This document shows, piece after piece, positions 23,315 to 31,819 of a stretch of 35,408 nt of DNA. The position numbers and the translations under genes were made by a program. Numbering within the stretch: position 1 is the first letter of the stretch; the number at the start of each line of letters is the position of its first letter. Origin of the DNA: Pseudonocardia sp. (GTDB lineage: Bacteria > Actinomycetota > Actinomycetes > Mycobacteriales > Pseudonocardiaceae); contig JAFASX010000040.1 in assembly GCA_019244295.1 (NCBI GenBank), positions 1 through 35,408 on the forward strand, in the 5' to 3' direction. The notes beneath the pieces were generated by a model. That model saw only the letters and a program-made list of their open reading frames with translations. It had not been told where the DNA came from and did no database searches.

Positions 23315-25612
23315 TCAGCTCCGCGCCGCACCAGTTGCTACCGCCACGACAGCCTCCCAGTTCAACCGTTGACCGCGCTCGTGCATCTCCCGGTAACTAT
23401 CGGCGCCGAGTCCGCGCAACACCTCCGACCTATACCGGCTAGTCAGCGCGTGCCGGCGCGGAATAACCGTGGCGCCGGTCTGCTCAACGATCGCATCGAT
23501 CGCTCCATACAGAATCGCCGCACGATCCAGATCTCCGTCCACCGCGGCCGCACCGGCGGCATCCGTGAGTTGATGTGTCATCCCCCAGCTGTCCCGTAGT
23601 CGCCCGAAGAGGCGGATCGAGTGGGTGAGCAGCTCGCGTGACTCATCGTGTTGGCCTAGCGTCCAGGCCACTCGACTGCGCAGACTCAACGCGACGGCAA
23701 ACGGCCACGCGGCACTTTCGGCCTCGATGTCCAAGTGCGCTTCAGTCAGCATCGCCGCGGCGTCGGCCATGTGTCCGACAATAACGGCCGCGCGCGCGAG
23801 TCCGCAGACGACGCCTGCTCGCTCGTTGACGTCATCCAGGCGTCGACTGAGCCGCAGCGCCTGCTCAAGCACGCTCGATGTCGCGGCCACGTCGCCTCGG
23901 CTTGCCTCGGCGTTCGCTAAGCCGGCCAAGCCCCAGCATCGCAGCACGTCGTTGCCGGCCCGCTCGGCCAGCCGAGCTGTCTCGGCGAACCGCAGCGCCG
24001 CGGCGTCGAAATCGCCTCGGGGCAATCGGGACCAGGCAGCCAGGTACCGCAGGCGCGCGTTGACCAAGGGCGCTAGGTCTTGGTCAACTTCTCGGGCACC
24101 TTCGATAGCGGAGTCCGCCCACATCTGCAGATCACGCAAATATCCCCGGGCGACCCAGAACAACCACAGCTGAGTGCACGACTCGGCTAACTGGTCGATC
24201 CGGCCCGCCCGCAGCAGCCAGCGCATCGCTATTCGGATGTTCGGGTAGTCAGCGTCGAGCAGACCCAACAGCTCGATCTGATCGCAGGTCCACAGCCCGT
24301 TGCCGGCCTGCGCCATCAGCTGGGCGAAGTACATCGCATGCCGCTCGCACGCCTTGTCGGGGGCAGCGGCCGGATCGACGCGATTGAGTTGCTCGGCCGC
24401 GTATGCGCGGATCGTCTCGAGCATGGCGAACCTCGGCTCGCCCGAGGCCAGCTCGCGAGTCAGTAGGCTGTTGTCGAGCAGCTGAAGGTGCAGCTTCGCG
24501 GCGGCGTGTTCGGTAAGGCGGGACACGGCCGAGGCGGCCTCAAGATCCCAGCCGCCGCGGAAGACCGAGAGCTGAGCGAACAGCAGCTGTGCGTCTTGGT
24601 CGAGTAGCCGGTAACTCCAGTCCACCGTATCCCACAGCGTCCGCTGGCGAACGGGCGCGCTTTGGGGTTGTGCGCTGAGGTTGACGAGCGCGGAGTCGAA
24701 CGCGGCCAGGAGTTCAGTGCAGCTCAACCGCTGGGTAGCCGCGGCGGCGAGCTCAATGGCCAACGGCAGACAGTCCACCTTGCGGCAGATGTCATCGACC
24801 ACCCCCGGTTCGGCGATGTTCGCCCGCCCGGCCGCCTCCCGCGCCCGTTCGAAGAACAGCTCGGCGGCAACGGAGGGCTCCAGCGGTGGCACCGGATAAA
24901 CGTGTTCGCTCGCGATCCGCAGTAGCGCGCGGCTGGTGACCAACACCGTGAGCTCCGGTGCGCTGGCCAGTAGGACCGCAAGGTCGGCTGCGGCTGGCAA
25001 CAGGTGCTCGAAGTTGTCCATCACGACCAGCAGGTGCCGAGTACGCAGGTAACGGGTGAGAACGTCAGCGAGATCACGCCGACCGAGCTCGCGCAAACCG
25101 AGGTTTTCGGCCAGCGTCGGCAACACATCAGCGGGTTCGGTCAACGGGGCGAGCGAGACGTAGACCGCCCCATCCCGGTAATCCGCGGCGGTCCGCGCGG
25201 CCACCTCGATGGCCATCCGTGTCTTGCCAACCCCTCCGGGCCCGGTCAGGGTGACCAACCGGCAACGATCTAGCAAGTCGGCCACCGCGGCGATTAGCTC
25301 AGTGCCGCCCACCGTGGTCGACGGCAAAGCCGGCAGCGCCGACCGGGCCGACGGTTCGGCTATGACGGTACGCAGAGCTAGCCGCTCATCCTCGGTGAGT
25401 CCGAGCGCCTTGGTTAACGCATCCCGGGTATGCGGATAAGGCCGCGTCCGGACTCCTCGTTCCAGCGCGCTCACCGCGTTGACGCTGATGCCCGCCCGCT
25501 TGGCCAGGCTCTCCTGGGTGAGTCCAGCCCGCAGCCGCAGTCGCCGAAGTTCTGCTCCGAACGACGCCCCGTCACCTTCCACGTGCTCGTTCCTGCCTTT
25601 TCCTGGGCTCAC
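23315..25612 (-). CDS. AfsR-like regulator: XRE HTH + NB-ARC ATPase + TPR (copy 2)
   Basis: 765 residues with the same architecture as copy 1 and strong similarity from end to end (for example SVNAVSALERG-RTRPY, RLVTLTGPGGVGKTR, TVDWSYRLLD, MLETIRAYAAE, SEVLRGLGADSYREMHERG). Walker A is at 124-132; the Walker B-like segment is LLVVMDNFEHLL. It is the first gene of the tandem pair. The GTG start at 25612 has a weak site; GTG 25582, with AGGAAC upstream, is a possible alternative. It is divergent from the TetR gene at 25782, sharing a 170-base promoter region, so it may influence the prenylindole block next door. Confidence 0.9.
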   Translation of the reverse strand: MSPGKGRNEHVEGDGASFGAELRRLRLRAGLTQESLAKRAGISVNAVSALERGVRTRPYPHTRDALTKALGLTEDERLALRTVIAEPSARSALPALPSTTVGGTELIAAVADLLDRCRLVTLTGPGGVGKTRMAIEVAARTAADYRDGAVYVSLAPLTEPADVLPTLAENLGLRELGRRDLADVLTRYLRTRHLLVVMDNFEHLLPAAADLAVLLASAPELTVLVTSRALLRIASEHVYPVPPLEPSVAAELFFERAREAAGRANIAEPGVVDDICRKVDCLPLAIELAAAATQRLSCTELLAAFDSALVNLSAQPQSAPVRQRTLWDTVDWSYRLLDQDAQLLFAQLSVFRGGWDLEAASAVSRLTEHAAAKLHLQLLDNSLLTRELASGEPRFAMLETIRAYAAEQLNRVDPAAAPDKACERHAMYFAQLMAQAGNGLWTCDQIELLGLLDADYPNIRIAMRWLLRAGRIDQLAESCTQLWLFWVARGYLRDLQMWADSAIEGAREVDQDLAPLVNARLRYLAAWSRLPRGDFDAAALRFAETARLAERAGNDVLRCWGLAGLANAEASRGDVAATSSVLEQALRLSRRLDDVNERAGVVCGLARAAVIVGHMADAAAMLTEAHLDIEAESAAWPFAVALSLRSRVAWTLGQHDESRELLTHSIRLFGRLRDSWGMTHQLTDAAGAAAVDGDLDRAAILYGAIDAIVEQTGATVIPRRHALTSRYRSEVLRGLGADSYREMHERGQRLNWEAVVAVATGAARS

Positions 25613-25781
25613 TGCTCAATAGCCTACTTCTCAGGGTGTGAGGTACGATACATCTGGTCGATGCGTGAGGCAGCGCAATCCCCATTCGGGCGGCGTCTGG
25701 CCCTCAGGATGCCGGATTCCTGGACAAATTCATGCGCAATCGCTTAGAGTTGCCACGCGGAAGGCTGGGTACGATTGTTTG

Positions 25782-26426
25782 GTGGCCACACCTGCCGCGC
25801 AGCGGGGCCGTGTGCCACGTCGCACCCACAGTGAAGTGCGTGAGCTGACGCTTGCCTCGGCCGGTGAGCTGTTTTCCACGCGCGGCTATATCGGTGCAAG
25901 CACCAGAAGGATCGCCGCCCGAGCGGGGGTGGCCGAGGCGCTGCTGTTCCGGCATTTCGGCAACAAGGCTCAGTTGTTCCGGGCGGCTGTGGTCGACCCG
26001 TTGGTCGCCACGCTGCGGGACTACGCCGACCAACGGCTCGCCGACCCGCACGAGCCGAGGCAGCCGGTGCGGTCGTTCATCGAGACCTTCTACGGTGCGC
26101 TGTCTGATCGGCGAGGTTTCGCCATGGCGCTGACCGCTGTGTCGAACTATTTCGACGACGTGGTAGAGAACGCCGGAGTCGCGTTGGCGGAAGTGCTGAG
26201 GGCAATCGAGCAGGTCGTTGTCCTGGAGGCTGAGAGGTTTGGCTACCGAGGGCTCAATCAGCCAGTTACTGCCCGTGTCAGCATGGGTTCGGTACTAGCC
26301 ACCGTCGTCTTCCGTAGTTGGATTTTCGGAGGACAGGCCGAGGTGCTTCCTGACGAGCGGATTATCGGTGAACTCGAGCAACTCATGATCTATGGTGTCC
26401 GGGGTCGTGCCACGGGACTGGGCTGA
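25782..26426 (+). CDS. TetR-family regulator, left flank of the prenylindole genes
   Basis: 214 residues. The N-terminal TetR helix-turn-helix is clear: LTLASAGELFSTRGYIGAST, RRIAARAGVAEALLFRHFGNKAQLF. The ligand-binding half is helical with no diagnostic motif. The start GTG 25782 (VATPAAQRGRVPRR) was chosen because the frame before it reads as non-coding. It faces the tryptophanase gene tail to tail (18 bases between stops). Its DNA-binding segment and length closely match the TetR at 29930-30574, so the two appear to be paralogues flanking the same operon. Confidence 0.85.
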   Translation: MATPAAQRGRVPRRTHSEVRELTLASAGELFSTRGYIGASTRRIAARAGVAEALLFRHFGNKAQLFRAAVVDPLVATLRDYADQRLADPHEPRQPVRSFIETFYGALSDRRGFAMALTAVSNYFDDVVENAGVALAEVLRAIEQVVVLEAERFGYRGLNQPVTARVSMGSVLATVVFRSWIFGGQAEVLPDERIIGELEQLMIYGVRGRATGLG

Positions 26427-26444
26427 GCTCCACTCGCATTTGCA

Positions 26445-27842
26445 TCACCGCGCCTGCCCGGTCGGTGAGGCCGGGACTGGTTCCAGACGTGAGTTGAAAT
26501 GCCGCAGCAGCGGCGAGGCCTCCACCATCTGGTACCCGGGGACTCTGGTGGGGTTACTGGCGACCTCGGCGATCACCTCGGCCACGTACTCCAGATGACT
26601 TTGGGTATAGACCCGACGGGGAATGGCCAGCCGCACCAGTTCATACGGCGCGGGCGTGATCAGCGTGCCGTGCTCGTCCTGTTTCCCCAGGTAGAGCGAA
26701 CCCAGCTCGACGCAACGGATGCCGCCGGCCAAGAACAGCTCGCAGGCCAGCGCGTGCCCAGGGTATCGGTGCGGTGGGAGGTGGGTGAGCAGCCGGCCCG
26801 CGTTGAGGTACAGCGCGTGGATGCCGGTGGGGCGCACACTATCCACCCCGGCGGCAGCGGCCAAGTCGGCAAGATGCGCTGTGCCGGCGGCACGCGCGGC
26901 CAGATACTCCGGCTCGGTGATCTCCCGCAGGCCTATGGCTAGCATGTCCAGGTCACGACCGGCAAGCCCGCCGTAGGTGCGGAAACCCTCGGTGGCGATC
27001 AGCAGCATCTCGCACCGGTTGGCCAGCGCCTCATTGCGCAGGGCGAGCACCGCCCCGATGTGCCCGATGCCGTCTTTCTTGAGGCTAGCCATGCAGCCGT
27101 CCGCGAGCGCGAACGCCAGCCGTGCCACCTCGCGGGGCGTGCGGTGCCGGTAACCGGGCTCCCGCTGGGTGACCAGCCAGGCGTTTTCCGCGAACCGGGC
27201 GGCGTCCAGGATGAACGGCACGCCGTACCGCTGGCACAGTTCGCTCGTCTCGGTCAGGTTCGCCATCGAGACGGGCTGTCCGCCGCCGCCGTTGTTGGTG
27301 ATCGTCATCAGTACTAGGCCAACCCGGTTGCCCTCCGGCCCGGCCAGTGTCTTGGCCAGCGCGGCAACGTTGATGTTGCCTTTGAACGGCTCGCTGCTGT
27401 CCAGGTCGGCGGCCTCCGGGCAGGGCAGATCGCGTGCCTCACAGCCGAGTAGCTCGACGTTGGCCCGAGTGGTATCGAAGTGGGTGTTGTTCAGGACGAG
27501 TTGGCCGGGTTCGAGTAGCGAGGTGAACAGGATTCGTTCCGCTGCTCGGCCTTGGTGCACTGGCAGGATCCGCGGATACCCGGTAAGGTCTGCTACCGCT
27601 TCACGGAAGCGGTAGAACGAGCGGGCGCCGGCGTAGGTTTCGTCGGCCGAGACGGCGGCCGCCTGTTGCGCAGCGGACAGCGCGCCGGTGCCGGAGTCGC
27701 TGAGTAGATCGATGGTTACTTCCTCCGCGCGGAGGTTGAACAGGTTGTACCCCGCGTCCGCCAGGGCCCGTTGGCGTTCTGGTCGAGTGGTTATCGGGAT
27801 CGGTTCTACGACCTTGATGCGGTACGGTTCGATCAGCGGCAT
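26445..27842 (-). CDS. tnaA: tryptophanase (beta-eliminating aromatic amino acid lyase)
   Basis: About 465 residues, normal for the PLP-dependent tryptophanase/tyrosine phenol-lyase family, which splits the side chain from tryptophan to give indole, pyruvate and ammonia. Key blocks: EPYRIKVVEPIP, IDLLSDSGTGALS, DETYAGARSFYRF, PVHQGRAAERIL, GGQPVSMANL, DAARFAENAW (PLP Asp/Arg), MASLKKDGIGHIGA (PLP lysine = second Lys, about 256), YGGLAGRDLDMLAIGLRE, and VRLAIPRRVYTQSHLEYV. The GIRCVELGS segment lacks the Arg that marks tyrosine phenol-lyase (RSMERG), which favours tryptophanase. ATG 27842 is preferred (AAGGAAGG upstream) over the in-frame TTG 27854. It follows the prenyltransferase gene, so the substrate may be prenylated tryptophan. 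Confidence 0.93.
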   Translation of the reverse strand: MPLIEPYRIKVVEPIPITTRPERQRALADAGYNLFNLRAEEVTIDLLSDSGTGALSAAQQAAAVSADETYAGARSFYRFREAVADLTGYPRILPVHQGRAAERILFTSLLEPGQLVLNNTHFDTTRANVELLGCEARDLPCPEAADLDSSEPFKGNINVAALAKTLAGPEGNRVGLVLMTITNNGGGGQPVSMANLTETSELCQRYGVPFILDAARFAENAWLVTQREPGYRHRTPREVARLAFALADGCMASLKKDGIGHIGAVLALRNEALANRCEMLLIATEGFRTYGGLAGRDLDMLAIGLREITEPEYLAARAAGTAHLADLAAAAGVDSVRPTGIHALYLNAGRLLTHLPPHRYPGHALACELFLAGGIRCVELGSLYLGKQDEHGTLITPAPYELVRLAIPRRVYTQSHLEYVAEVIAEVASNPTRVPGYQMVEASPLLRHFNSRLEPVPASPTGQAR

Positions 27843-27924
27843 GGTATGTTCCAACCTTCCTTTCGGTGGTCGTTAGGGTGGTGGCGCGTTTTGATCACGG
27901 TTTCCGACAGAGGGATCAGAGGGA

Positions 27925-29031
27925 TCAGGTCGCGGCGTTCGCCCATCGCCGGGGCATTGACCGGGGTGGTGTCACCCGATAGGCCTCGGAGGAGAGATAG
28001 ACGGTCACCCCTGGCCGCAGCCGGCCCATTCGCAGGGAGACGTGTGCAATCAGGCCGACCCCCGCGTCCAGCGGCCGGTTGGTCACCGCGGACAGCGCGC
28101 GGTCCAAGATATCCCGGTCCAGTCCGGCGCGTCCGAGCACATCACGCACTCGGCACTGGGCGACCGCGTCGTCTGGCACGTAGTCCCGGATTGGAAGGTA
28201 GAGCGAGTACCCGCTCGGCCGGTCGGTGTCGCTAGCGATGAACGCGTAGCTGGAGATCAGCGGTCGGTTGGTGAACGGGCCAGCGGCCCCGCCGGCGATC
28301 TGGCAGAACTCGCGTAGCACGCCGGGCGGCACGCGGCGCCCGCCTTGGGCCACGGCTTCAACGTCGCTCGCGCCGGCTTCCAGATGCGACACATACACCT
28401 TGATCCTCGCGTCCGCGTCCGCGCTCAGGTCGAGCGCGAAGAACGACGGTTTGTCCAGCTCGTGTCCGCGCCGCAAGGTGTGCATAGCCAGCACCGGGTA
28501 AGCCGCGCCGAGGTCAAGTCGGTGCATGCTTTCGTGCACTAGGTCATAGGCATGTTCGGGGCCGTGCGCCTGTGGGTTGAAGTAGATCTTGAAGGCAGGC
28601 TGGGCATGCGGGCACAGCACCAGCGAAAACCACAGTCCGAATGGCTCCCGTGGGCGCTGGCCCAGGAACAGGTCGCGGAGTCGGCAGTAGCGATCCAGGG
28701 GCAGTCCGTGGCGATCTGACAGCGTCTGTAGCAAGCTTTCCGCCAGGTTCGTCATCGACTCCGGGTCGGGCTGCTGCGCGACCGGTTCGACGAGCACTCG
28801 GACGACCGGTCTGCCGCGCTGGCTGAAGGCGATCGAGAACTCCACCGGTGTGTGATCGTCAGCTACCTCCGACCGCCAGGCGGGCGATTCCGAAATCGGC
28901 CGACCTGCGCCCGGCCCGAGCAGTTCCCGGAACTCTGCCACCGCGACCTCGGTCGATTCCCCGAGACCGTACTGAGCACATAGATCACGCAATTGGCGCG
29001 CGGTGTGATCATATAAGGAAATAGGACTCAT
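27925..29031 (-). CDS. DMATS-type indole (tryptophan) prenyltransferase
   Basis: 368 residues with the ABBA-fold pattern of dimethylallyltryptophan synthases, the length of bacterial members. Alignable residues: Glu64 in TPVEFSIAFS (indole N-H base, like Glu89 of FgaPT2), Arg78 in VVRVLVEP, Lys148 and Tyr150 in FKIYFNPQ, Arg209/Lys211/Tyr213 in ARIKVYVSH, the Tyr of SLYLPIRDY and Tyr345 in VTVYLSSEAY. These form the diphosphate shield, so an active, metal-independent enzyme is expected, attaching a dimethylallyl group to the indole ring of tryptophan. The position of attachment cannot be read. ATG 29031 has only a weak site. It is the first gene of the pair with tnaA, 82 bases apart; two 9-base AGAGGGATC repeats overlap its stop. 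Confidence 0.92.
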   Translation of the reverse strand: MSPISLYDHTARQLRDLCAQYGLGESTEVAVAEFRELLGPGAGRPISESPAWRSEVADDHTPVEFSIAFSQRGRPVVRVLVEPVAQQPDPESMTNLAESLLQTLSDRHGLPLDRYCRLRDLFLGQRPREPFGLWFSLVLCPHAQPAFKIYFNPQAHGPEHAYDLVHESMHRLDLGAAYPVLAMHTLRRGHELDKPSFFALDLSADADARIKVYVSHLEAGASDVEAVAQGGRRVPPGVLREFCQIAGGAAGPFTNRPLISSYAFIASDTDRPSGYSLYLPIRDYVPDDAVAQCRVRDVLGRAGLDRDILDRALSAVTNRPLDAGVGLIAHVSLRMGRLRPGVTVYLSSEAYRVTPPRSMPRRWANAAT

Positions 29032-29556
29032 GAGTTCTCGCGTCCACTCTGTGAGTACTGGGCCACAAGTAAAACATCTCGGGAGTCGACGCTCACAACT
29101 TTTTCGCCCGCCATTTGATCTTTATCGACACGATTTCAATCATGAAATCGGCTTGCCGGATGAATAGTAAGCACTCGCTCCACTAACGAGAAGTGTTGCG
29201 GTCGGGGCCTCGCTCGGCGAGATGCTCGGCAAAGCGACTGGTAGGTCGAAGGGCAAAGGGGGCCGATGTACCCTTTGTACCCTTTCCGGCCTTCCCGCGG
29301 CCTGTCAGCATCGTGCGGTGGTTAACGGAGAGCAACGACACCGTCGCCCCGGGTCAATGTCCGGCCGCGATTGAGAAATTGACATCCACGCACCTTTTCC
29401 GTCTACGCGGGTGGCGCCCGAGAGCCCTTGACGTCTGATGCGACCGTGCGTAACTTACTAGAATTGTAAGCGCGTACTTCATTATAGTGAGAGATCAGAG
29501 CGGAGTGGTGCTCATGCGCGAGGCGGCCATGCTTCTCCCGTGCGCCGGGTACGCGG
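29032..29556. other. promoter-containing region upstream of the prenyltransferase
   Basis: About 525 bases, AT-richer than the surroundings near 29090-29180, with no gene-quality frame. It should contain the prenyltransferase promoter (minus strand). It holds a perfect inverted repeat at 29131-29150 and a short direct repeat (TGTACCCTT twice, 29267-29284). Confidence 0.45.
29131..29150. promoter_or_regulatory. perfect inverted repeat, TetR-operator-like, upstream of the prenyltransferase
   Basis: CGATTTCA-ATCA-TGAAATCG has 8-bp perfect arms and a 4-base centre, the size expected for a TetR-family site. It ends 100 bases upstream of the prenyltransferase start. Two TetR genes flank the operon, so one of them could bind here. 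Confidence 0.45.
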
Positions 29557-29875
29557 GTGGCCGGAGGGATCCGGGTGCTGCTAGCGGATGTGACGTTCGA
29601 CGTGGCCGACGGTGAGTTGGTATTCGCGGCCGCGCGGCGACAAGACATGACAAGGCATTCGGTAGCCTCCGATCCGCCTCGGTGACGCCGAGTGCGGGAT
29701 TTGCTACCTGATGATGCGCGATGGCGGGCGGAACCTGTCGGTCAAATCCTCCAAGGAGAGCCAGCGACTTTTCCTGGGGATGAAGGCCAAGGAGCCCCGG
29801 ACGCGCCTGGCGTGCCAAGCCCGCCTGGTGGGCGACGCCGTGGCGGAGCGGCGAGGCGTGTACGCGGATACATGA
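29557..29875 (+). pseudogene. frameshifted [2Fe-2S] ferredoxin relic
   Basis: In one frame (from about 29557) the sequence reads IRVLLADVTFDVADGELVFA then AARRQD, the N-terminal half of a plant-type ferredoxin. After about 29660 homology moves to another frame: DAECGICYLMMRDGG (from 29684), then LFLGMKAKEPRTRLACQARL and VGDAV, stopping at TGA 29873-29875. Cluster cysteines of the CGIC and ACQA segments remain, but the first cysteine region is lost at the frame change, and the true start is unclear. It lies between the prenyltransferase and a TetR gene and may be a decayed redox partner of that locus. Confidence 0.65.
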
Positions 29876-29929
29876 ACGGTACCTCGCTCGGGGTCTGGGC
29901 CCGGCTGGTCAGTTGCCTACGATCTCGCG

Positions 29930-30574
29930 GTGAGCAGGGCCGACGTGAGTAAACCGAGGCTGCGCCGGACCTCACGGGAGATCCGGGACCTGCTGCGGGA
30001 CGCTGCGGCTACTTTCTTCGCCCGCTACGGATACGCTGGTACCAGCACCAGGGCTATTGCCGCTGAGGCCGGCGTATCGGAGACGCTGTTGTTCCGGCAT
30101 TTCGGCACCAAAGCGGGTCTGTTCGAGGCGAGCACCCTCACCCGCTTCCGATTCATCATCGATGATTTCGTGACACGGTGGAACGGTCAGCCAGTGCTGG
30201 CCGGCAACGAGGACGAGCATGCCCGGGCCTACCTGACCGCCTTGCTCAAACTGGTCCGTACTCAACGCGGGGTGATGTTCGCGCTGTTGACCCTCGATCG
30301 TGATGAGCCCAAAGTCCAGGCGATCCAGGCCTCCGCTCTGGAGGCGTTCGGCGCGCTGCTGGACAGCATCGGGCGGCACGTGCTCCGTGACGCCGAGGGG
30401 GTGCCGTGGCCGGGGGTCGACCTTGAGGTAACCCCGGCCGCCGTCGCCGCCGTGGTTCTGTCGGTCACACTGCTCGACGAGTGGTTGTTCCCGCCGGATA
30501 CGCCGCCGACCAGCGTGGTGGACGGAGAAGTGATTACCTACGTGCTCTACGGGGTGAGCAGCCGGCCCCGGTGA
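29930..30574 (+). CDS. TetR-family regulator, right flank of the prenylindole genes
   Basis: 214 residues. N-terminal TetR domain: RDLLRDAAATFFARYGYAGT, STRAIAAEAGVSETLLFRHFGTKAGLF, very close to the TetR at 25782-26426 in the recognition helix. The C-terminal half (LKLVRTQRGVMFALLTLDRD, VVLSVTLLDEWLF) is helical, with the ligand unknown. GTG 29930 is the likely start. The gene runs divergent from the prenyltransferase, with the ferredoxin relic and a repeat-bearing region in between, a usual layout for a local repressor. A 25-base hairpin follows downstream. Confidence 0.85.
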   Translation: MSRADVSKPRLRRTSREIRDLLRDAAATFFARYGYAGTSTRAIAAEAGVSETLLFRHFGTKAGLFEASTLTRFRFIIDDFVTRWNGQPVLAGNEDEHARAYLTALLKLVRTQRGVMFALLTLDRDEPKVQAIQASALEAFGALLDSIGRHVLRDAEGVPWPGVDLEVTPAAVAAVVLSVTLLDEWLFPPDTPPTSVVDGEVITYVLYGVSSRPR

Positions 30575-30645
30575 GCTCGGCTTCGCCGGCCGCGCGTTGC
30601 TACAGCGGCATAGGCTCACCTGGGAATCTATGGTTTAGCTGTGCG

Positions 30646-30670
30646 TGATCTGTGGCTTCGCCACGGATCA
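30646..30670. terminator. 11-bp stem-loop between the TetR gene and a small unknown gene
   Basis: TGATCTGTGGC, loop TTC, then GCCACGGATCA: a stem of 11 pairs with one G-T wobble. It lies 72 bases after the TetR stop and 69 before the next start. A T-tract is lacking, so it may instead be an operator. Confidence 0.4.
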
Positions 30671-30738
30671 GTTCATATGGCTAGCGGTACCCATGATTCT
30701 CGCGCAGTCTTAGTGCGGTCAGCGAAAGGAGACCGCAG

Positions 30739-31155
30739 ATGAGGACCGCGCGCGGCGATGAGGATCGGCAGCCGGTATCGGAAGCCGGGTGCATCTCGGA
30801 CGTTCCCCGACCGAGGTCTCCGATAGCGGACTCGCTGCGCCGCTTGCTGCCTCAGTATCTGCCCGCTGAGCCGGCCGCTGACCTCGACCTCGATCGGGTG
30901 TTCGCTGACCTGACTGAGATCGCTGTCCGGACCAGCAGCACTGGCTCGTGGCAGGAGCACGCATGTTTCCTGCTCGGCACCGCCGACGGCGAATGGCACC
31001 TGGTACGTTTCGATGACCCAGCGGCCGCGGAGGTCAGCGCCCGGGCGCGTACATTGCCTGGCTTCAACACCGATCTGCTGCTCGACGTGATTGGTTCCCG
31101 TATCGCTCGGCTTCTGGTGCTCTGGACGAGGTCCAACGTCGCTTTGCGCACGTGA
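30739..31155 (+). CDS. small actinobacterial protein of unknown function
   Basis: 138 residues. A disordered N-terminus is followed by a compact region with DSLRRLLPQYLPAEPA, WQEHACFLLGTADGEWHLVR, FDDPAAAEVSARARTLPGF and LLDVIGSRIARLLVLW. The ATG has AAAGGAG upstream at good spacing. The WHLVRFDD and LPGF segments recur in short actinomycete proteins that I recall only as hypothetical. The last 8 residues (TRSNVALRT) look unlike the rest and may be altered by an indel. No transmembrane segment or signal is visible. Confidence 0.65.
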   Translation: MRTARGDEDRQPVSEAGCISDVPRPRSPIADSLRRLLPQYLPAEPAADLDLDRVFADLTEIAVRTSSTGSWQEHACFLLGTADGEWHLVRFDDPAAAEVSARARTLPGFNTDLLLDVIGSRIARLLVLWTRSNVALRT

Positions 31156-31289
31156 GCCGCTCCTGAAGGTTGGACGCCCACCGGAGCTCTTGCCTAGCCT
31201 GCTGGCCGCGTTGCTCGGTTCCCGCGCCCAGTTCGCCGCCACGCTGGGCGGTGGCATCCGTCACCTTGGCCACCAGCAGCCGAGGGCTG

Positions 31290-31819
31290 ATGTCCGCGTT
31301 TCGGCGAAGCCTCAGCGGGGGCGGCTTGTCTTTGAATATTTACCGAGCCGAGGGTTCGCCCGGGCAGGTGGCATTCGCGGTGCGAATGCCAAGGCAAATC
31401 TTTCCTATCGATGTGCCGGCGCACTCAGGTGGTGGTTTCCGAGCGCACCGGCACGCTTTTCTGGCCGGCACCCCTGGCATCCAGATTTCGTGGGGGTTTC
31501 AGCGAAAGCTCGGTGCCGGGCTATTCGGTGGGGACGGATTCGTGCTGCAGTCGATCACTGGGAACGGCCGCGCCTGGATTGAGCTCAGCGGCGAGGTAGT
31601 GCTCTACGACCTGCCGCCGGGTCGCACGCTGCGCGTGCACCCCGGGCACGTCGGCCTGTTCCAGGAATCGGTCAGGTTCGACATCACCATGATAAAAGGG
31701 GTCGAGTGTGGTTGCAATCATTACCGTTGGCCCGCCTGGCGCATACTCTGGCGTACTACCAGAGCACGGGTTCCGATGAATCCCCGGTTGGCGGCGTCAT
31801 TGACACGATCTTCGGATAG
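31290..31819 (+). pseudogene. broken AIM24-family gene
   Basis: From MSAFRRSLSGGGLSLNIYRA at 31290 the sequence follows the AIM24 (TIGR00266-type) family: GQVAFAVRMP, FLAGTPGIQISWGFQRKL, GAGLFGGDGFVLQSITG, VVLYDLPPGRTLRVHPGHVG, ending KGV near 31703. The expected next block (a FGGEGLF..GPG-like loop) is missing. Homology then resumes in another frame at 31706 as VWLQSLPLARLAHTLA, to TAG at 31817-31819. The roughly 40-residue N-terminal part is also missing. So there is an internal deletion with frameshift plus 5' loss. AIM24 proteins are beta-helical and of uncertain role. Confidence 0.7.

Noticed and set aside
27909..27926. Tandem AGAGGGATC repeat at the prenyltransferase stop
   Set aside because: Only two 9-base copies; too short to claim a function, mentioned only in the gene entry.
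31091..31582. 163-residue plus-strand frame overlapping the AIM24 relic
   Set aside because: It crosses the end of the small gene and the AIM24 region in a different frame, and its sequence after about residue 45 is the shadow of the AIM24 homology.
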